A program made the translations under genes and the position numbers. 64,000 nt of DNA, from positions 62,001-126,000 of the forward strand of contig CBDAQU010000001.1 of NCBI GenBank assembly GCA_965199235.1, read 5' to 3'. This stretch comes from BOG-908 sp965199235 (lineage in GTDB: Bacteria; Pseudomonadota; Alphaproteobacteria; Acetobacterales; Acetobacteraceae). Positions 50,147 to 58,407 of this stretch are shown piece by piece. Under the pieces are notes generated by a model. It ran no database searches, was not told the DNA's origin, and saw only the letters and a list, made by a program, of their open reading frames with translations. Position 1 is the first letter of the stretch. Each line of letters opens with the position of its first letter.

Positions 50147-51588
50147 GCGTTCCCGAGCCGCTCACCCGTTGTTGCCACTCCCTTGCCCGGGTTCATCAAG
50201 CCGAGCGGGTCGATGGCAGTTTTGACGGCGTTCAGCAAACGCAACTCGACCGGCGATTTGTAGCGTGCAGCCTCTTCGCGCCGTAGCACGCCCACTCCAT
50301 GCTCGGCCGATACGGACCCGCCCTGGTCCATGACCAGATCGTGCACCACCCTGTTTACCAGCTGTTCCTGGTCCAGGAACCAGGCCGCATGCTCCGGACC
50401 GCAGCGCCAGGGCGGCGGGGACAGGTTGTAGTGCAGGTTGCCGTCGCCCAGATGTCCGAAAACAACCACCCGCAACTCGGGGAAGTGCCGACACATCGCC
50501 TGGCCGGCGGTCTGGAGAAAGTGCGGCGTTCCGGCCGTCGGTAAGGACAGATCGTGCTTTATCGCGTCGCCCTCCGCCGCCTGCGCGTCCGATACTGCCT
50601 CGCGCAGCGTCCAGAAAGCCCTGCACTGGGAATCTGAGGTGGCCACCGACGCGTCCGAGACGCAACCCTCCTCCAGAGCGCGCGCCAGCAGGCCCGTCAT
50701 CTCCTCGGAGACCTGAACGTCGCTGCGAAAAACCGAGGTTTCGACCAGCGCGTACCAGGGTGAAGCCCGGTCCATCGGGGAGCGCAGATCCGGCCTGTGG
50801 CGCAGGACCAGATCCAGGCTGACATCGTTCATCAGTTCGAAAGCTGTCAACCCGCCGCCTGCCCGGGACTCGGCGATGGCGAGCAGGCGCAGTGCCGCGT
50901 CCGGCGAGGGCACGGAGGCGAACGCCACGCTGCGATCAGCCGGGCGCGGGAACAGTTTGAGCACCGCGGCCGTGATGATGCCGAGCGTGCCCTCCGCGCC
51001 GATGAACAGGTCGCGGAGGTCCAGGCCGCTATTGTCCTTGCGCAGGTGGCGGAGCCCATCCCAGACCTCACCCGCCGGCGTGACCACCTCCAAGCCGAGG
51101 CAGAGCGCGCGCGCATTGCCGTAGCGCAAGACGTGAACGCCGCCCGCATTGGTGGACAGGATCCCGCCGACCGTGCAGCTTCCCTCCGCGGCCAGGCTCA
51201 GCGGGAACAACCGCCCAGCCTGCGCTGCCGCTTCCTGCACCGCTTGCAAGGTGCAGCCGGCCTCTGCGACCAGCGTGTTGCCCACCGGATCGATGCTGCG
51301 CAGCCGGTCCAACCGGGCGAGCGAGAGCAGGAGCGCCTGACCGCTCTGGTCAGGGATCGAGCCGCCGGAGAGGCCTGTGTTGCCGCCCTGAGGAACCACC
51401 GGCACCCTGTGGTGGTTGCGCCAGGCTATGATGGATGAAACTTCCTGAACGGATTGAGGCTGTGCTACGGCCAGCGCGCGGCCATGCCAACGTTCCCTCC
51501 AATCGGTCAGGAACGGAGAGATTGCGGCTTCTTCGGTGATCACCTTGCCAGCAAAGCAGGAACACAGATGGTCGAGCTTCGTTGTCAC
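50143..51588 (-). CDS. GlcD-type FAD-linked oxidase (hydroxy-acid dehydrogenase family)
   Basis: 481 aa. PCMH/VAO FAD domain: 'VPVVPQGGNTGLSGG', 'CTLQAVQEAAAQAGRLFPL', 'TNAGGVHVLRYGNARALCLG'. The C-terminal FAD-oxidase domain has 'VVVFGHLGDGNLHYNLSP' and 'GSVSAEHGVGVLRREEAARY'. Members oxidise D-lactate, glycolate or D-2-hydroxyglutarate; the substrate is not resolvable here. Cytosolic or membrane-associated. Stop supplied by the repeat. Confidence 0.94.
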   Translation of the reverse strand: MTTKLDHLCSCFAGKVITEEAAISPFLTDWRERWHGRALAVAQPQSVQEVSSIIAWRNHHRVPVVPQGGNTGLSGGSIPDQSGQALLLSLARLDRLRSIDPVGNTLVAEAGCTLQAVQEAAAQAGRLFPLSLAAEGSCTVGGILSTNAGGVHVLRYGNARALCLGLEVVTPAGEVWDGLRHLRKDNSGLDLRDLFIGAEGTLGIITAAVLKLFPRPADRSVAFASVPSPDAALRLLAIAESRAGGGLTAFELMNDVSLDLVLRHRPDLRSPMDRASPWYALVETSVFRSDVQVSEEMTGLLARALEEGCVSDASVATSDSQCRAFWTLREAVSDAQAAEGDAIKHDLSLPTAGTPHFLQTAGQAMCRHFPELRVVVFGHLGDGNLHYNLSPPPWRCGPEHAAWFLDQEQLVNRVVHDLVMDQGGSVSAEHGVGVLRREEAARYKSPVELRLLNAVKTAIDPLGLMNPGKGVATTGERLGNA

Positions 51589-51837
51589 GTACTATGAGAC
51601 TTTGCTTGCATGGCCCGACCGTATCGCGGATCCGTGTTCTCGTCATGTCATTGCCATGTCAGATGCCAGCGACAATAAAGGTCGAGTAAAGAAGAACACG
51701 CAGGCTTGACGTCTGTTCCGCCGCCCTGCGCCACGTGCTTTTCCTGCGGGTATTTACATTGGGCAGACAGTGACCACCTGCGGTGACGTTTTGCGACTTT
51801 GCACGGCGATGTCGATCATCAAGGACCGAGGATAAGA

Positions 51838-53043
51838 ATGCCTGATACGAACGCCGACGCAGCACATATGAGCCGTCGCCTTGGCGTGCTGGTTGTTGGG
51901 CTTGGGGGTGCTGTCGCCAGCACCGCTGTTGCAGGGGTGGAACTGCTTCGGTCTGGCTCGAACGATCTTGCCGGCTTGCCGTTAGCCAACATAGGAGTCT
52001 CCGGTCTCGCCCAGTATCGGAACATCCATTTTGCCGGCTGGGACGTCCGTAACGACGACTTGGCCGCTGCGGTTCGCGAGCATCGCGTTCTGGATCGTGA
52101 GCAGACCGAACAGGTCGAAGAGCGGCTGTCGCAGATGCGGCCCTGGCCGGCGGCTGGCAGCCGCGATTACTGCCGCAACATTCACGGATCCAACACCATC
52201 GAGGGCGGGCACCGTCACGCTGTCGAGCAGATACGCGACGACATTCGGCAGTATCGCACCAACTCCGGAATTGCGAACTTGGTGATGATCAACCTCGCTT
52301 CCGTCGAGCGCTGGCCGGATCTGAATGTTGACGTTTTACAGTCTGTCGACGCGTTCGAACGTGGACTGGAAAACGACGATCCCTCCATCAGCCCGGCGAT
52401 GCTGTATGCCTACGCCGCGATCGTCGAGGGGGTGCCCTATGGAAACTTCACGCCGAGCTTGGCCGCGGACATTCCGGCACTGACCCGGCTGGCAGATGAA
52501 CGCTGCGTGCCCGTCGCTGGCAAGGACGGCAAGACCGGGCAGACCTTTATCAAGACCGTGCTTGCACCGGCTTTTCGCGCTCGATCGCTGTACGTCGAGG
52601 GCTGGTTCTCCACCAACATACTCGGCAACCGCGACGGCCTGGCGTTGGACAACGCTGACAGTTTGCGATCCAAGCTGAACACAAAAGGCTCGGTGCTGGA
52701 CGACATCCTTGGCTACCACGTCGAAGACCACCTGGTGAACATCCAGTATTACAAGCCGCGCGGCGACAACAAGGAAGCGTGGGACAACATCGACCTGGTG
52801 GGCTTCATGGGCCAGAAGATGCAGATGAAGGTAAACTTCCTTTGTCGGGACAGCATCCTTGCAGCGCCTCTGGTGATCGAGATCGCGCGTGTTCTCGACG
52901 TTGCCAAGCAGCGTAACCGTGGCGGCATCCAGGAGCAGTTGGGCATATTCTTCAAGGCGCCGATGACCCCTGCGGGGAAGCGGGAGGAGCACGGTTTCAA
53001 CGCTCAGGAGCGCAACCTGCTCGACTGGTTAAATGCAGCCTGA
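51838..53043 (+). CDS. ino1: Inositol-3-phosphate synthase
   Basis: 401 aa from ATG 51838, with GAGG upstream. NAD-binding 'GVLVVGLGGAVASTAVAGVE' near residue 15, the conserved 'GKDGKTGQTFIKTVLAPAF', 'QYYKPRGDNKEAWDNIDLVG' and 'RDSILAAPLVIEIARVLDVA' mark the family. It isomerises glucose 6-phosphate to 1D-myo-inositol 3-phosphate. It is the first gene of a nine-gene operon whose members overlap or touch; the next start shares one base with its stop. This commits the pathway to an inositol-derived product. Confidence 0.95.
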   Translation: MPDTNADAAHMSRRLGVLVVGLGGAVASTAVAGVELLRSGSNDLAGLPLANIGVSGLAQYRNIHFAGWDVRNDDLAAAVREHRVLDREQTEQVEERLSQMRPWPAAGSRDYCRNIHGSNTIEGGHRHAVEQIRDDIRQYRTNSGIANLVMINLASVERWPDLNVDVLQSVDAFERGLENDDPSISPAMLYAYAAIVEGVPYGNFTPSLAADIPALTRLADERCVPVAGKDGKTGQTFIKTVLAPAFRARSLYVEGWFSTNILGNRDGLALDNADSLRSKLNTKGSVLDDILGYHVEDHLVNIQYYKPRGDNKEAWDNIDLVGFMGQKMQMKVNFLCRDSILAAPLVIEIARVLDVAKQRNRGGIQEQLGIFFKAPMTPAGKREEHGFNAQERNLLDWLNAA

Positions 53044-53945
53044 TGGACGGTGGCGAACGACACGGTAGCTTGGCGGCGTTCACGCCGCTGGCTGCCGAAC
53101 TCGGCGATCTGAAACGAATACGCGACGCGTCCTCGCCGGACCCGCTCGCGGTTCGCGCGTTTCGCCGTGCCTGGGGAAGTCTCCTCGCCGGAGACACTGC
53201 GTTGAGTGTTGCGATGTCGGTCAGCGCCGATGCTCTCGCCGCAATCCGTCTCGGCGGCATCGACAGCGCGACGCTGCGGGCAGTCGGCGTGAGCGACCCA
53301 GTGTCGATACTCGAGCGCAGTTTTGACGAAGTCAGTGCTCCGCTTCCGCGCATGTTGGCTCGCGAACTGAGACTATCCTTGGGCCGCCTTGTGCAGGATC
53401 GACCAATACCGGCTTTTGCCGAGGCGTTGATACGGCAGCCAAGGGCGGGTGCCACCTGCCCGGGAAAGCCTCGTCTGGTTCTGGAACCGCCAGAAAACCA
53501 CGGCGATCATTGCCTGGTGGTTGCAGTCCTGGGCACGCTGCTGGCTGAGCGTTATGGCGGTGATCCGGCCATCGTGTTCTTGGCAGGCTTGTCGCACCAT
53601 TTGCACAACGCCGTGTTGCCCGACAGCGGCTTTGCCGGCGAAATCCTGCTCGGCGACGAGTTCGGGCCGATCATGACAAGGTTGTTCGATCGGGCGCTCG
53701 ACGCGCTGCCACCGCCGCTGTCGGCGACCGTGGGTGCCGCTCTGTCGGTGATCTCCGGAGCCGACACGCCGGAGGGTCGCGCGTTCCATGCGGCCGACGT
53801 CATGGACCGCGTGCTGCAGATGCGCCATTTCGACGACGTTGCGCGGTTCACCACGTTGCAAGCGCTTGAGGATCTCGGGCTGGTTCATGCGGGACCGGTC
53901 CAGGCGTTTCACCACGCGGTGTTGACCGAAGCCGGTCTGCCGTGA
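53043..53945 (+). CDS. HD-fold protein, variant active site
   Basis: 300 aa. Residues about 150-275 show an HD-domain layout: 'ENHGDHCLVVAVLGTLLAER', 'IVFLAGLSHHLHNAVLPD', and 'HAADVMDRVLQM' for the last Asp. The usual HD dipeptide is HH here, so metal binding may differ or activity may be lost. The N-terminal 140 residues are unassigned. In this operon it could be the phosphatase that removes phosphate from a (glycosyl)inositol phosphate; HD proteins also include inositol oxygenase. Function unproven. Confidence 0.65.
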   Translation: MDGGERHGSLAAFTPLAAELGDLKRIRDASSPDPLAVRAFRRAWGSLLAGDTALSVAMSVSADALAAIRLGGIDSATLRAVGVSDPVSILERSFDEVSAPLPRMLARELRLSLGRLVQDRPIPAFAEALIRQPRAGATCPGKPRLVLEPPENHGDHCLVVAVLGTLLAERYGGDPAIVFLAGLSHHLHNAVLPDSGFAGEILLGDEFGPIMTRLFDRALDALPPPLSATVGAALSVISGADTPEGRAFHAADVMDRVLQMRHFDDVARFTTLQALEDLGLVHAGPVQAFHHAVLTEAGLP

Positions 53946-55063
53946 AGCTCAGGAGCCCTGTCACCGGACGGAAACTGACGCATATCGGCCACGCGCTCAC
54001 TGCGGGTGACGAGCGTTGGCCCGTTCTGGACGGCATTGCATTTCTGCGCGCCGGCCGGCGCGATCTGGCCGACGCGGCACTCGCCTGTCTGGACGCGGGC
54101 GACGAGGAGGCCGCCCTGGTGCTGCTGCTGGGCGACCAGGACGATTGGGCGCGCACGCCGCCGCCGGAACGTCAATGTCGGCGGGAGGTCGTGCGACAGC
54201 GCGAAACGATCAGTTTCCGGGAAGCGATGACGCTGCTGGCGTTCGGCCCTGTGGGCATCTATTTCGCGCATCGCTGGTCCGACCCCACGTTCCTTTCCGG
54301 CCTCGCACTGGCGCAGGCACATTGGCGCCCTGGCTGCCGGGTTTTGGAAGTCGCCTGCGGCGCAGGGCATTTTCTGCGCGCCTTTTCGCCGCATGCGCAG
54401 GATGTGGTGGGCGGCGACGTGGTGTTTGCGAAGCTCTGGCTGGCGCGACACTACGTGTCGCCGCATGCCAGCCTGGTCTGTTTCGACGCCGCGTCAAATT
54501 GGCCGTTTGCCGAGAACTTTGCCGATCTTCTGTTCTGTCATGACGCGTTCTATTTTCTGCCGCGCAAGGAGTTCGTTGCGGCAGAGATGATGCGCGTTTC
54601 ACCTAGCGTTCTCGTCGGCCACGCGCATAACGCGCTGGTGGACAATCTCTCCGCCGGCGCGCCGCTTTCACCCGACGAATACGCGGCGCTGTTTCCCGGA
54701 TGCAGCCTGTTCGATGATTTCGAGTTGACGTCTGACCTGATCGAAGGCCGTGTGCCGCGCGCGACCTCCTCATTGGCGTTGCGGGATGCGGCGGCAGTGG
54801 CTCTGGCCTGGCAGGCCGGCCCGCCCAGGGAGGCGAGCGGGCGTATGACGCGGGCCGAGCCGGGGCGGGTGCTGCGGCGCAACCCGCTTTACCGTGATGG
54901 TGAGATCGTCTGGCCGTCCGAGCGCTATGCGACCGAGTACGGCGCGCTTGCAACCTACCCTGTGCGCACGAACGCGCCGGAAACGGCCTATGCTGGCCAG
55001 GCCGACGAGATCGACGAAATGGCGCGCGCGCGCGTTTTGCTCGACCTGCCGGACCGGTGGTGA
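53942..55063 (+). CDS. SAM-dependent methyltransferase with N-terminal Trm112-like segment
   Basis: 373 aa from GTG 53942, overlapping the HD gene. Residues 1-35 ('LRSPVTGRKLTHIGHAL', 'ERWPVLDGIAFL') resemble a Trm112-type domain whose zinc cysteines are absent. 'LLLGDQDDWART' follows, then a class I methyltransferase core: 'CRVLEVACGAGHFLRAFSPH', 'VVGGDVVFAKLWLARHYV', 'ADLLFCHDAFYFLPRKEFVA'. It would methylate a small-molecule intermediate of the operon. Confidence 0.8.
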   Translation: MKLRSPVTGRKLTHIGHALTAGDERWPVLDGIAFLRAGRRDLADAALACLDAGDEEAALVLLLGDQDDWARTPPPERQCRREVVRQRETISFREAMTLLAFGPVGIYFAHRWSDPTFLSGLALAQAHWRPGCRVLEVACGAGHFLRAFSPHAQDVVGGDVVFAKLWLARHYVSPHASLVCFDAASNWPFAENFADLLFCHDAFYFLPRKEFVAAEMMRVSPSVLVGHAHNALVDNLSAGAPLSPDEYAALFPGCSLFDDFELTSDLIEGRVPRATSSLALRDAAAVALAWQAGPPREASGRMTRAEPGRVLRRNPLYRDGEIVWPSERYATEYGALATYPVRTNAPETAYAGQADEIDEMARARVLLDLPDRW

Positions 55064-56082
55064 TGCGCCTGCGCTGGGGCATCGCCGGCTGCGGCTGGGT
55101 GGCGCGCGACTACGTGGCGCCGGCCGTCGTGCAATCGACCAACGGCGTGCTTGCTGCGCTGCACGACGTCTCCTTGCCCGCGCTGGAGCGCATGGCCGAC
55201 TTGTTCCCTGACGCCAAAGCGTGCGAGACCTTGGCCGATTTCTTTGGCGGCATCGACGTTGTCTATGTCGCCTCTCCCAACCACGCGCATCGCGTACTGG
55301 TCGAGGCGGCGGCGCAGGCTGGCTTGCCGGTGCTGTGCGAAAAGCCGATGGCAACCAACATGACCGACGCGCGCGCGATGGTGGCCGCGTGCGAACGCGC
55401 CGGCGTGACCTACGCGACCGCGTTCGACCAACGCTTTCATTCTGCACATCAGCACCTCGCCTCGCTGGTGAGACAGGGTGCGCTCGGCACGGTCGCGGCA
55501 ATCCGGATCGCCTATTGCTGCTGGGTCGGGCAGGAGTTTCAGGGTGACAACTGGCGGGTCGATCCGTCGCGCGCCGGCGGCGGCGCGATGATCGACCTGG
55601 CGCCGCACGGTCTGGACCTCGCCTCGTGCCTGCTTGGGGAGGAGCTGACCGATATTGCCGCCTTGGGCCAGTCGCGCGTGCATCGCTACGCGGTGGAGGA
55701 CGGCGCGATGCTGATCGCGCGCAGCAGCAGCGGCGTGCTGGTGCAGCTTCACGTCGCCTACAACTGCCCTGAATCGTTTCCGCGGCGTCGGCTCGAACTG
55801 GTCGGCACAGCCGCGCAGATGGTGGCGACCGACACGATGGGACAGATGCCGGGCGGCACGTTGCTGATGACGGATGCGGCGACCGGATCGGCGCGTCCTC
55901 TAGAAGTGCCAGGCGCCAAGCGCTCGCCATTCCTCAACCAGGTCGAGGCGTTCGCGCTGTCGGTCATGCAACGCCGGCCGTTCGGCTTTCCGCCGTCTCA
56001 CGACCTGCGCATCATGGAGCTGGTCATGCAGGCGCAGGCCCAGCTTAGGATCTCCAGCACGGGCCTGCACCATGCCGCTTGA
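55063..56082 (+). CDS. Gfo/Idh/MocA-family NAD(P)-dependent dehydrogenase
   Basis: 339 aa from ATG 55063, sharing a base with the preceding stop (upstream GTGs also in frame). Rossmann 'WGIAGCGWVARDYVAPAV', then 'VDVVYVASPNHAHRVLVE'-like and 'PVLCEKPMATNMTDARAM' with the catalytic Lys of EKP. The C-terminal beta-sheet domain has 'DNWRVDPSRAGGGAMIDLAPH' in part and His for catalysis. Such enzymes oxidise inositols and sugars, which suits the ino1 context: it may make an inosose or keto-sugar. Confidence 0.9.
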   Translation: MRLRWGIAGCGWVARDYVAPAVVQSTNGVLAALHDVSLPALERMADLFPDAKACETLADFFGGIDVVYVASPNHAHRVLVEAAAQAGLPVLCEKPMATNMTDARAMVAACERAGVTYATAFDQRFHSAHQHLASLVRQGALGTVAAIRIAYCCWVGQEFQGDNWRVDPSRAGGGAMIDLAPHGLDLASCLLGEELTDIAALGQSRVHRYAVEDGAMLIARSSSGVLVQLHVAYNCPESFPRRRLELVGTAAQMVATDTMGQMPGGTLLMTDAATGSARPLEVPGAKRSPFLNQVEAFALSVMQRRPFGFPPSHDLRIMELVMQAQAQLRISSTGLHHAA

Positions 56083-56893
56083 GCCCTATGCCTGCTCCAA
56101 TTGCGGCCATTGGCAACGATATTTTGCGGTGCCGCCGAACTGCCCGATCTGTTCGGACGTGCGAAACGACCTGCCCACGGGGGGATGGGATTTCGTGCGG
56201 CCGCAGGAGCTGGGACCACGCTTGTCCTATCACTGGCGCGAAGCCATCCCGGGCATATGGGAGTTCTGGTCGACTCCGCGTTTCGGCCTGGACAGCCATG
56301 GCTGGCTGCTGACCTACCCTGACGGCAACGTCGCTTTCGAGGCCGCACCGCATTACAACGCTGCCCAGCTGGAGCAGATCGAGTCGCTGGGCGGCGTGGC
56401 GATGCTGGCGGCCTCGCATCCCCACGGCTACGGGGCGCTGTATCAGTTGCAGGATCATTTTCGGCCGGAACTGCTGATCCAGAAGGCCGACCTGCAATGG
56501 ACCAAGGCGATGCGCGTGACGCTCCCCTATGACGAGGCATTCGAGATCCGTCCAGGATTGACGCTGCACCATACAGGTGGCCACTACGAAGGACACGCGA
56601 TCCTGCACGACGCCGAACGACGGGCCGTGTTTGCGGGCGACGCACTGAAGATCGATTTCGCGGCCGACGGCGCCGCACAGGCGATCTCCTGCCACAAGGC
56701 CTATCACAAGCAGATTCCGCTATCGATCGACGAACTGCGGCGATATCGCGGCGTGTTCGAGAAACTCGATTTCACCGCCGTGTTCACGCCTTTCGAGTAT
56801 GCGACCGGCATCGATACCGAGGCGGCGCTCGCCTTGCTGGACACGATGATTGCCGGGCGTCCGAACACGCGTCCGATGCGGCTGGCACGATGA
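56072..56893 (+). CDS. Zinc-ribbon/metallo-beta-lactamase-fold protein
   Basis: 273 aa. The N-terminus has a rubredoxin-like zinc ribbon ('CSNCGHW' and 'CPICSDV'). The MBL fold follows, with 'AASHPHGYGALYQLQDHF' in place of HxHxDH, then 'HHTGGHYEGHAILHDAERRA' and 'VFAGDALKIDF'. The Asp-His half of the first metal motif is missing, so the metal site is unusual. Overlaps the dehydrogenase gene by 11 bases and YcaO by 4. It may hydrolyse a thioester or lactone intermediate, or act as a redox-linked partner of YcaO. Confidence 0.85.
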   Translation: MPLEPYACSNCGHWQRYFAVPPNCPICSDVRNDLPTGGWDFVRPQELGPRLSYHWREAIPGIWEFWSTPRFGLDSHGWLLTYPDGNVAFEAAPHYNAAQLEQIESLGGVAMLAASHPHGYGALYQLQDHFRPELLIQKADLQWTKAMRVTLPYDEAFEIRPGLTLHHTGGHYEGHAILHDAERRAVFAGDALKIDFAADGAAQAISCHKAYHKQIPLSIDELRRYRGVFEKLDFTAVFTPFEYATGIDTEAALALLDTMIAGRPNTRPMRLAR

Positions 56894-58407
56894 CCGACCA
56901 CTATCTTCCGCAATCCATACCGGACGCTGCTGCCGCCTACATCGATTCGCTGCCGCCTGGGCGGGTCGAGCTGTTCTCGTTGACGCCGCTCGACCGTACC
57001 GGCGTTGCGTGCTGGAACGTGATTTTCCTCGCGGCAGACGGCAAGCCGTTCAAGGGCGAGACGCCGCACGGCGTTGGCTACGGCTTTACCGACGAGGAAG
57101 CCATCATCGGCACCACCGGCGAGCTTGCCGAAGCGGTGCACTCCGCCAGCGGCTTTGCAGCTTTGCCCCGCCAGGCCGGAAGCTTCGCCACGCTGTCGGC
57201 ACGCTTCGGCGCGCGCGGCGTGGCCGATCCGCTTGCGCTGTGCCTGCCTGCTGGCAGCGCCGTCGACCACGAGACGGTGATGGAGTGGGTGCCCGCACGG
57301 CGTTGGCCCTTCGGCGAGACGGTGCTGGTGCCGGCCGAGATGGCCGCCTGTGCTACCGGCGACCTCGATCCTGGCTACGCGCCCTTCACCACGCCGATCA
57401 CCAACGGACTCGGCGCCGGCCCTACGCTGGATTTCGCCATCGGCCACGGCATCGGCGAGCTTCTGCAGCGTGACGGCAACGGATTGGGCTTCCGCGCCAT
57501 GGATCGCGGCATCGTGCTCGAGCTCGGCGACGGCCCTGCCGACCCGCGCACCCGTGCGCTGCTGCAGCGCTTCGCGCAGGTAGGAGTGGAGGTGCTGCCG
57601 AAATTTGCCACCGACGAGTTTGGGGTTGCGAACTTGTACGTGGTCGGCGGCGAGCCTGACGCGTCCGCACCGTTTCCGCTGATGGTGACGGCGTGCGGCG
57701 AAGCCGCATCGCTCGACCGCGAGCACGCGTTGCGCAAGGCGTTGCTGGAATTTGCTTCCAGCCGGATGCGCAAGACGTTCAGCCATGCGCCGATGGACAG
57801 GGTGGCGCATATCGCACCGCCCGGCTACGTCGACCGTTTCAGGCAGTACCACACGCTGGCCGAGGAGGAGGGCCGCGCGTTGCGGGCGATGAAAGCCTGG
57901 TGCGGCAGCACGGCAGCCGAGCTGCGCCGCGCGCTGACGGATACGGTGTTGTCGCGCGTCCAAACCAAGCGTTTCGATCAGCTGCCGGTCTGGACGGGGG
58001 AGTTGTCCGGCACGCCGGTGGTTGAGGAGCTTGCGCGTCGGCTGGGCGATGCGGGCATGGACATCCTGTTCCTCGATTTCTCTCCGCCGCGCGCAGGCGT
58101 TCACGTGGCCAAGGTTATCGTGCCTGGGCTGGAGGTTGAAACGATGAGCTATCACCGCATCGGCGAGCGGGGCGTGCGCAAGCTGATGGACCGTGGATCG
58201 AAACTGGCCGGCATCGGCACGCCGCCAGACGGTGCGTTGCCGGTGCGCGTGCCTGAGGAAGCGGAGGCAAGGCTTGGCGGCCCGGCCTGGTTGGATGTGG
58301 GCGCGGTGGATCGCCTGGTTGGCGGCCTGTACCCGCTTTACCGCGAGCCGCTGGTGCACAGCGCACCGATCGCGATGGAGCTGGACGCGGCGGAGGCGGG
58401 CGCATGA
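56890..58407 (+). CDS. YcaO-family protein
   Basis: 505 aa. YcaO motifs: 'IIGTTGELAEAVHSASG' (Glu-rich ATP-binding segment, about 74-88), 'NGLGAGPTLDFAIGHGIGEL' leading into LQRD (about 176-197), and 'ALRKALLEFASSRMRKTF' (about 280-297). The C-terminus has 'HVAKVIVPGLEVETMSYHRI', a known YcaO signature. YcaO enzymes activate amide oxygens with ATP to make azolines, thioamides or amidines. No precursor peptide or E1/TfuA partner is visible, so it is a stand-alone YcaO in an inositol pathway, which is unusual. Confidence 0.9.
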   Translation: MTDHYLPQSIPDAAAAYIDSLPPGRVELFSLTPLDRTGVACWNVIFLAADGKPFKGETPHGVGYGFTDEEAIIGTTGELAEAVHSASGFAALPRQAGSFATLSARFGARGVADPLALCLPAGSAVDHETVMEWVPARRWPFGETVLVPAEMAACATGDLDPGYAPFTTPITNGLGAGPTLDFAIGHGIGELLQRDGNGLGFRAMDRGIVLELGDGPADPRTRALLQRFAQVGVEVLPKFATDEFGVANLYVVGGEPDASAPFPLMVTACGEAASLDREHALRKALLEFASSRMRKTFSHAPMDRVAHIAPPGYVDRFRQYHTLAEEEGRALRAMKAWCGSTAAELRRALTDTVLSRVQTKRFDQLPVWTGELSGTPVVEELARRLGDAGMDILFLDFSPPRAGVHVAKVIVPGLEVETMSYHRIGERGVRKLMDRGSKLAGIGTPPDGALPVRVPEEAEARLGGPAWLDVGAVDRLVGGLYPLYREPLVHSAPIAMELDAAEAGA

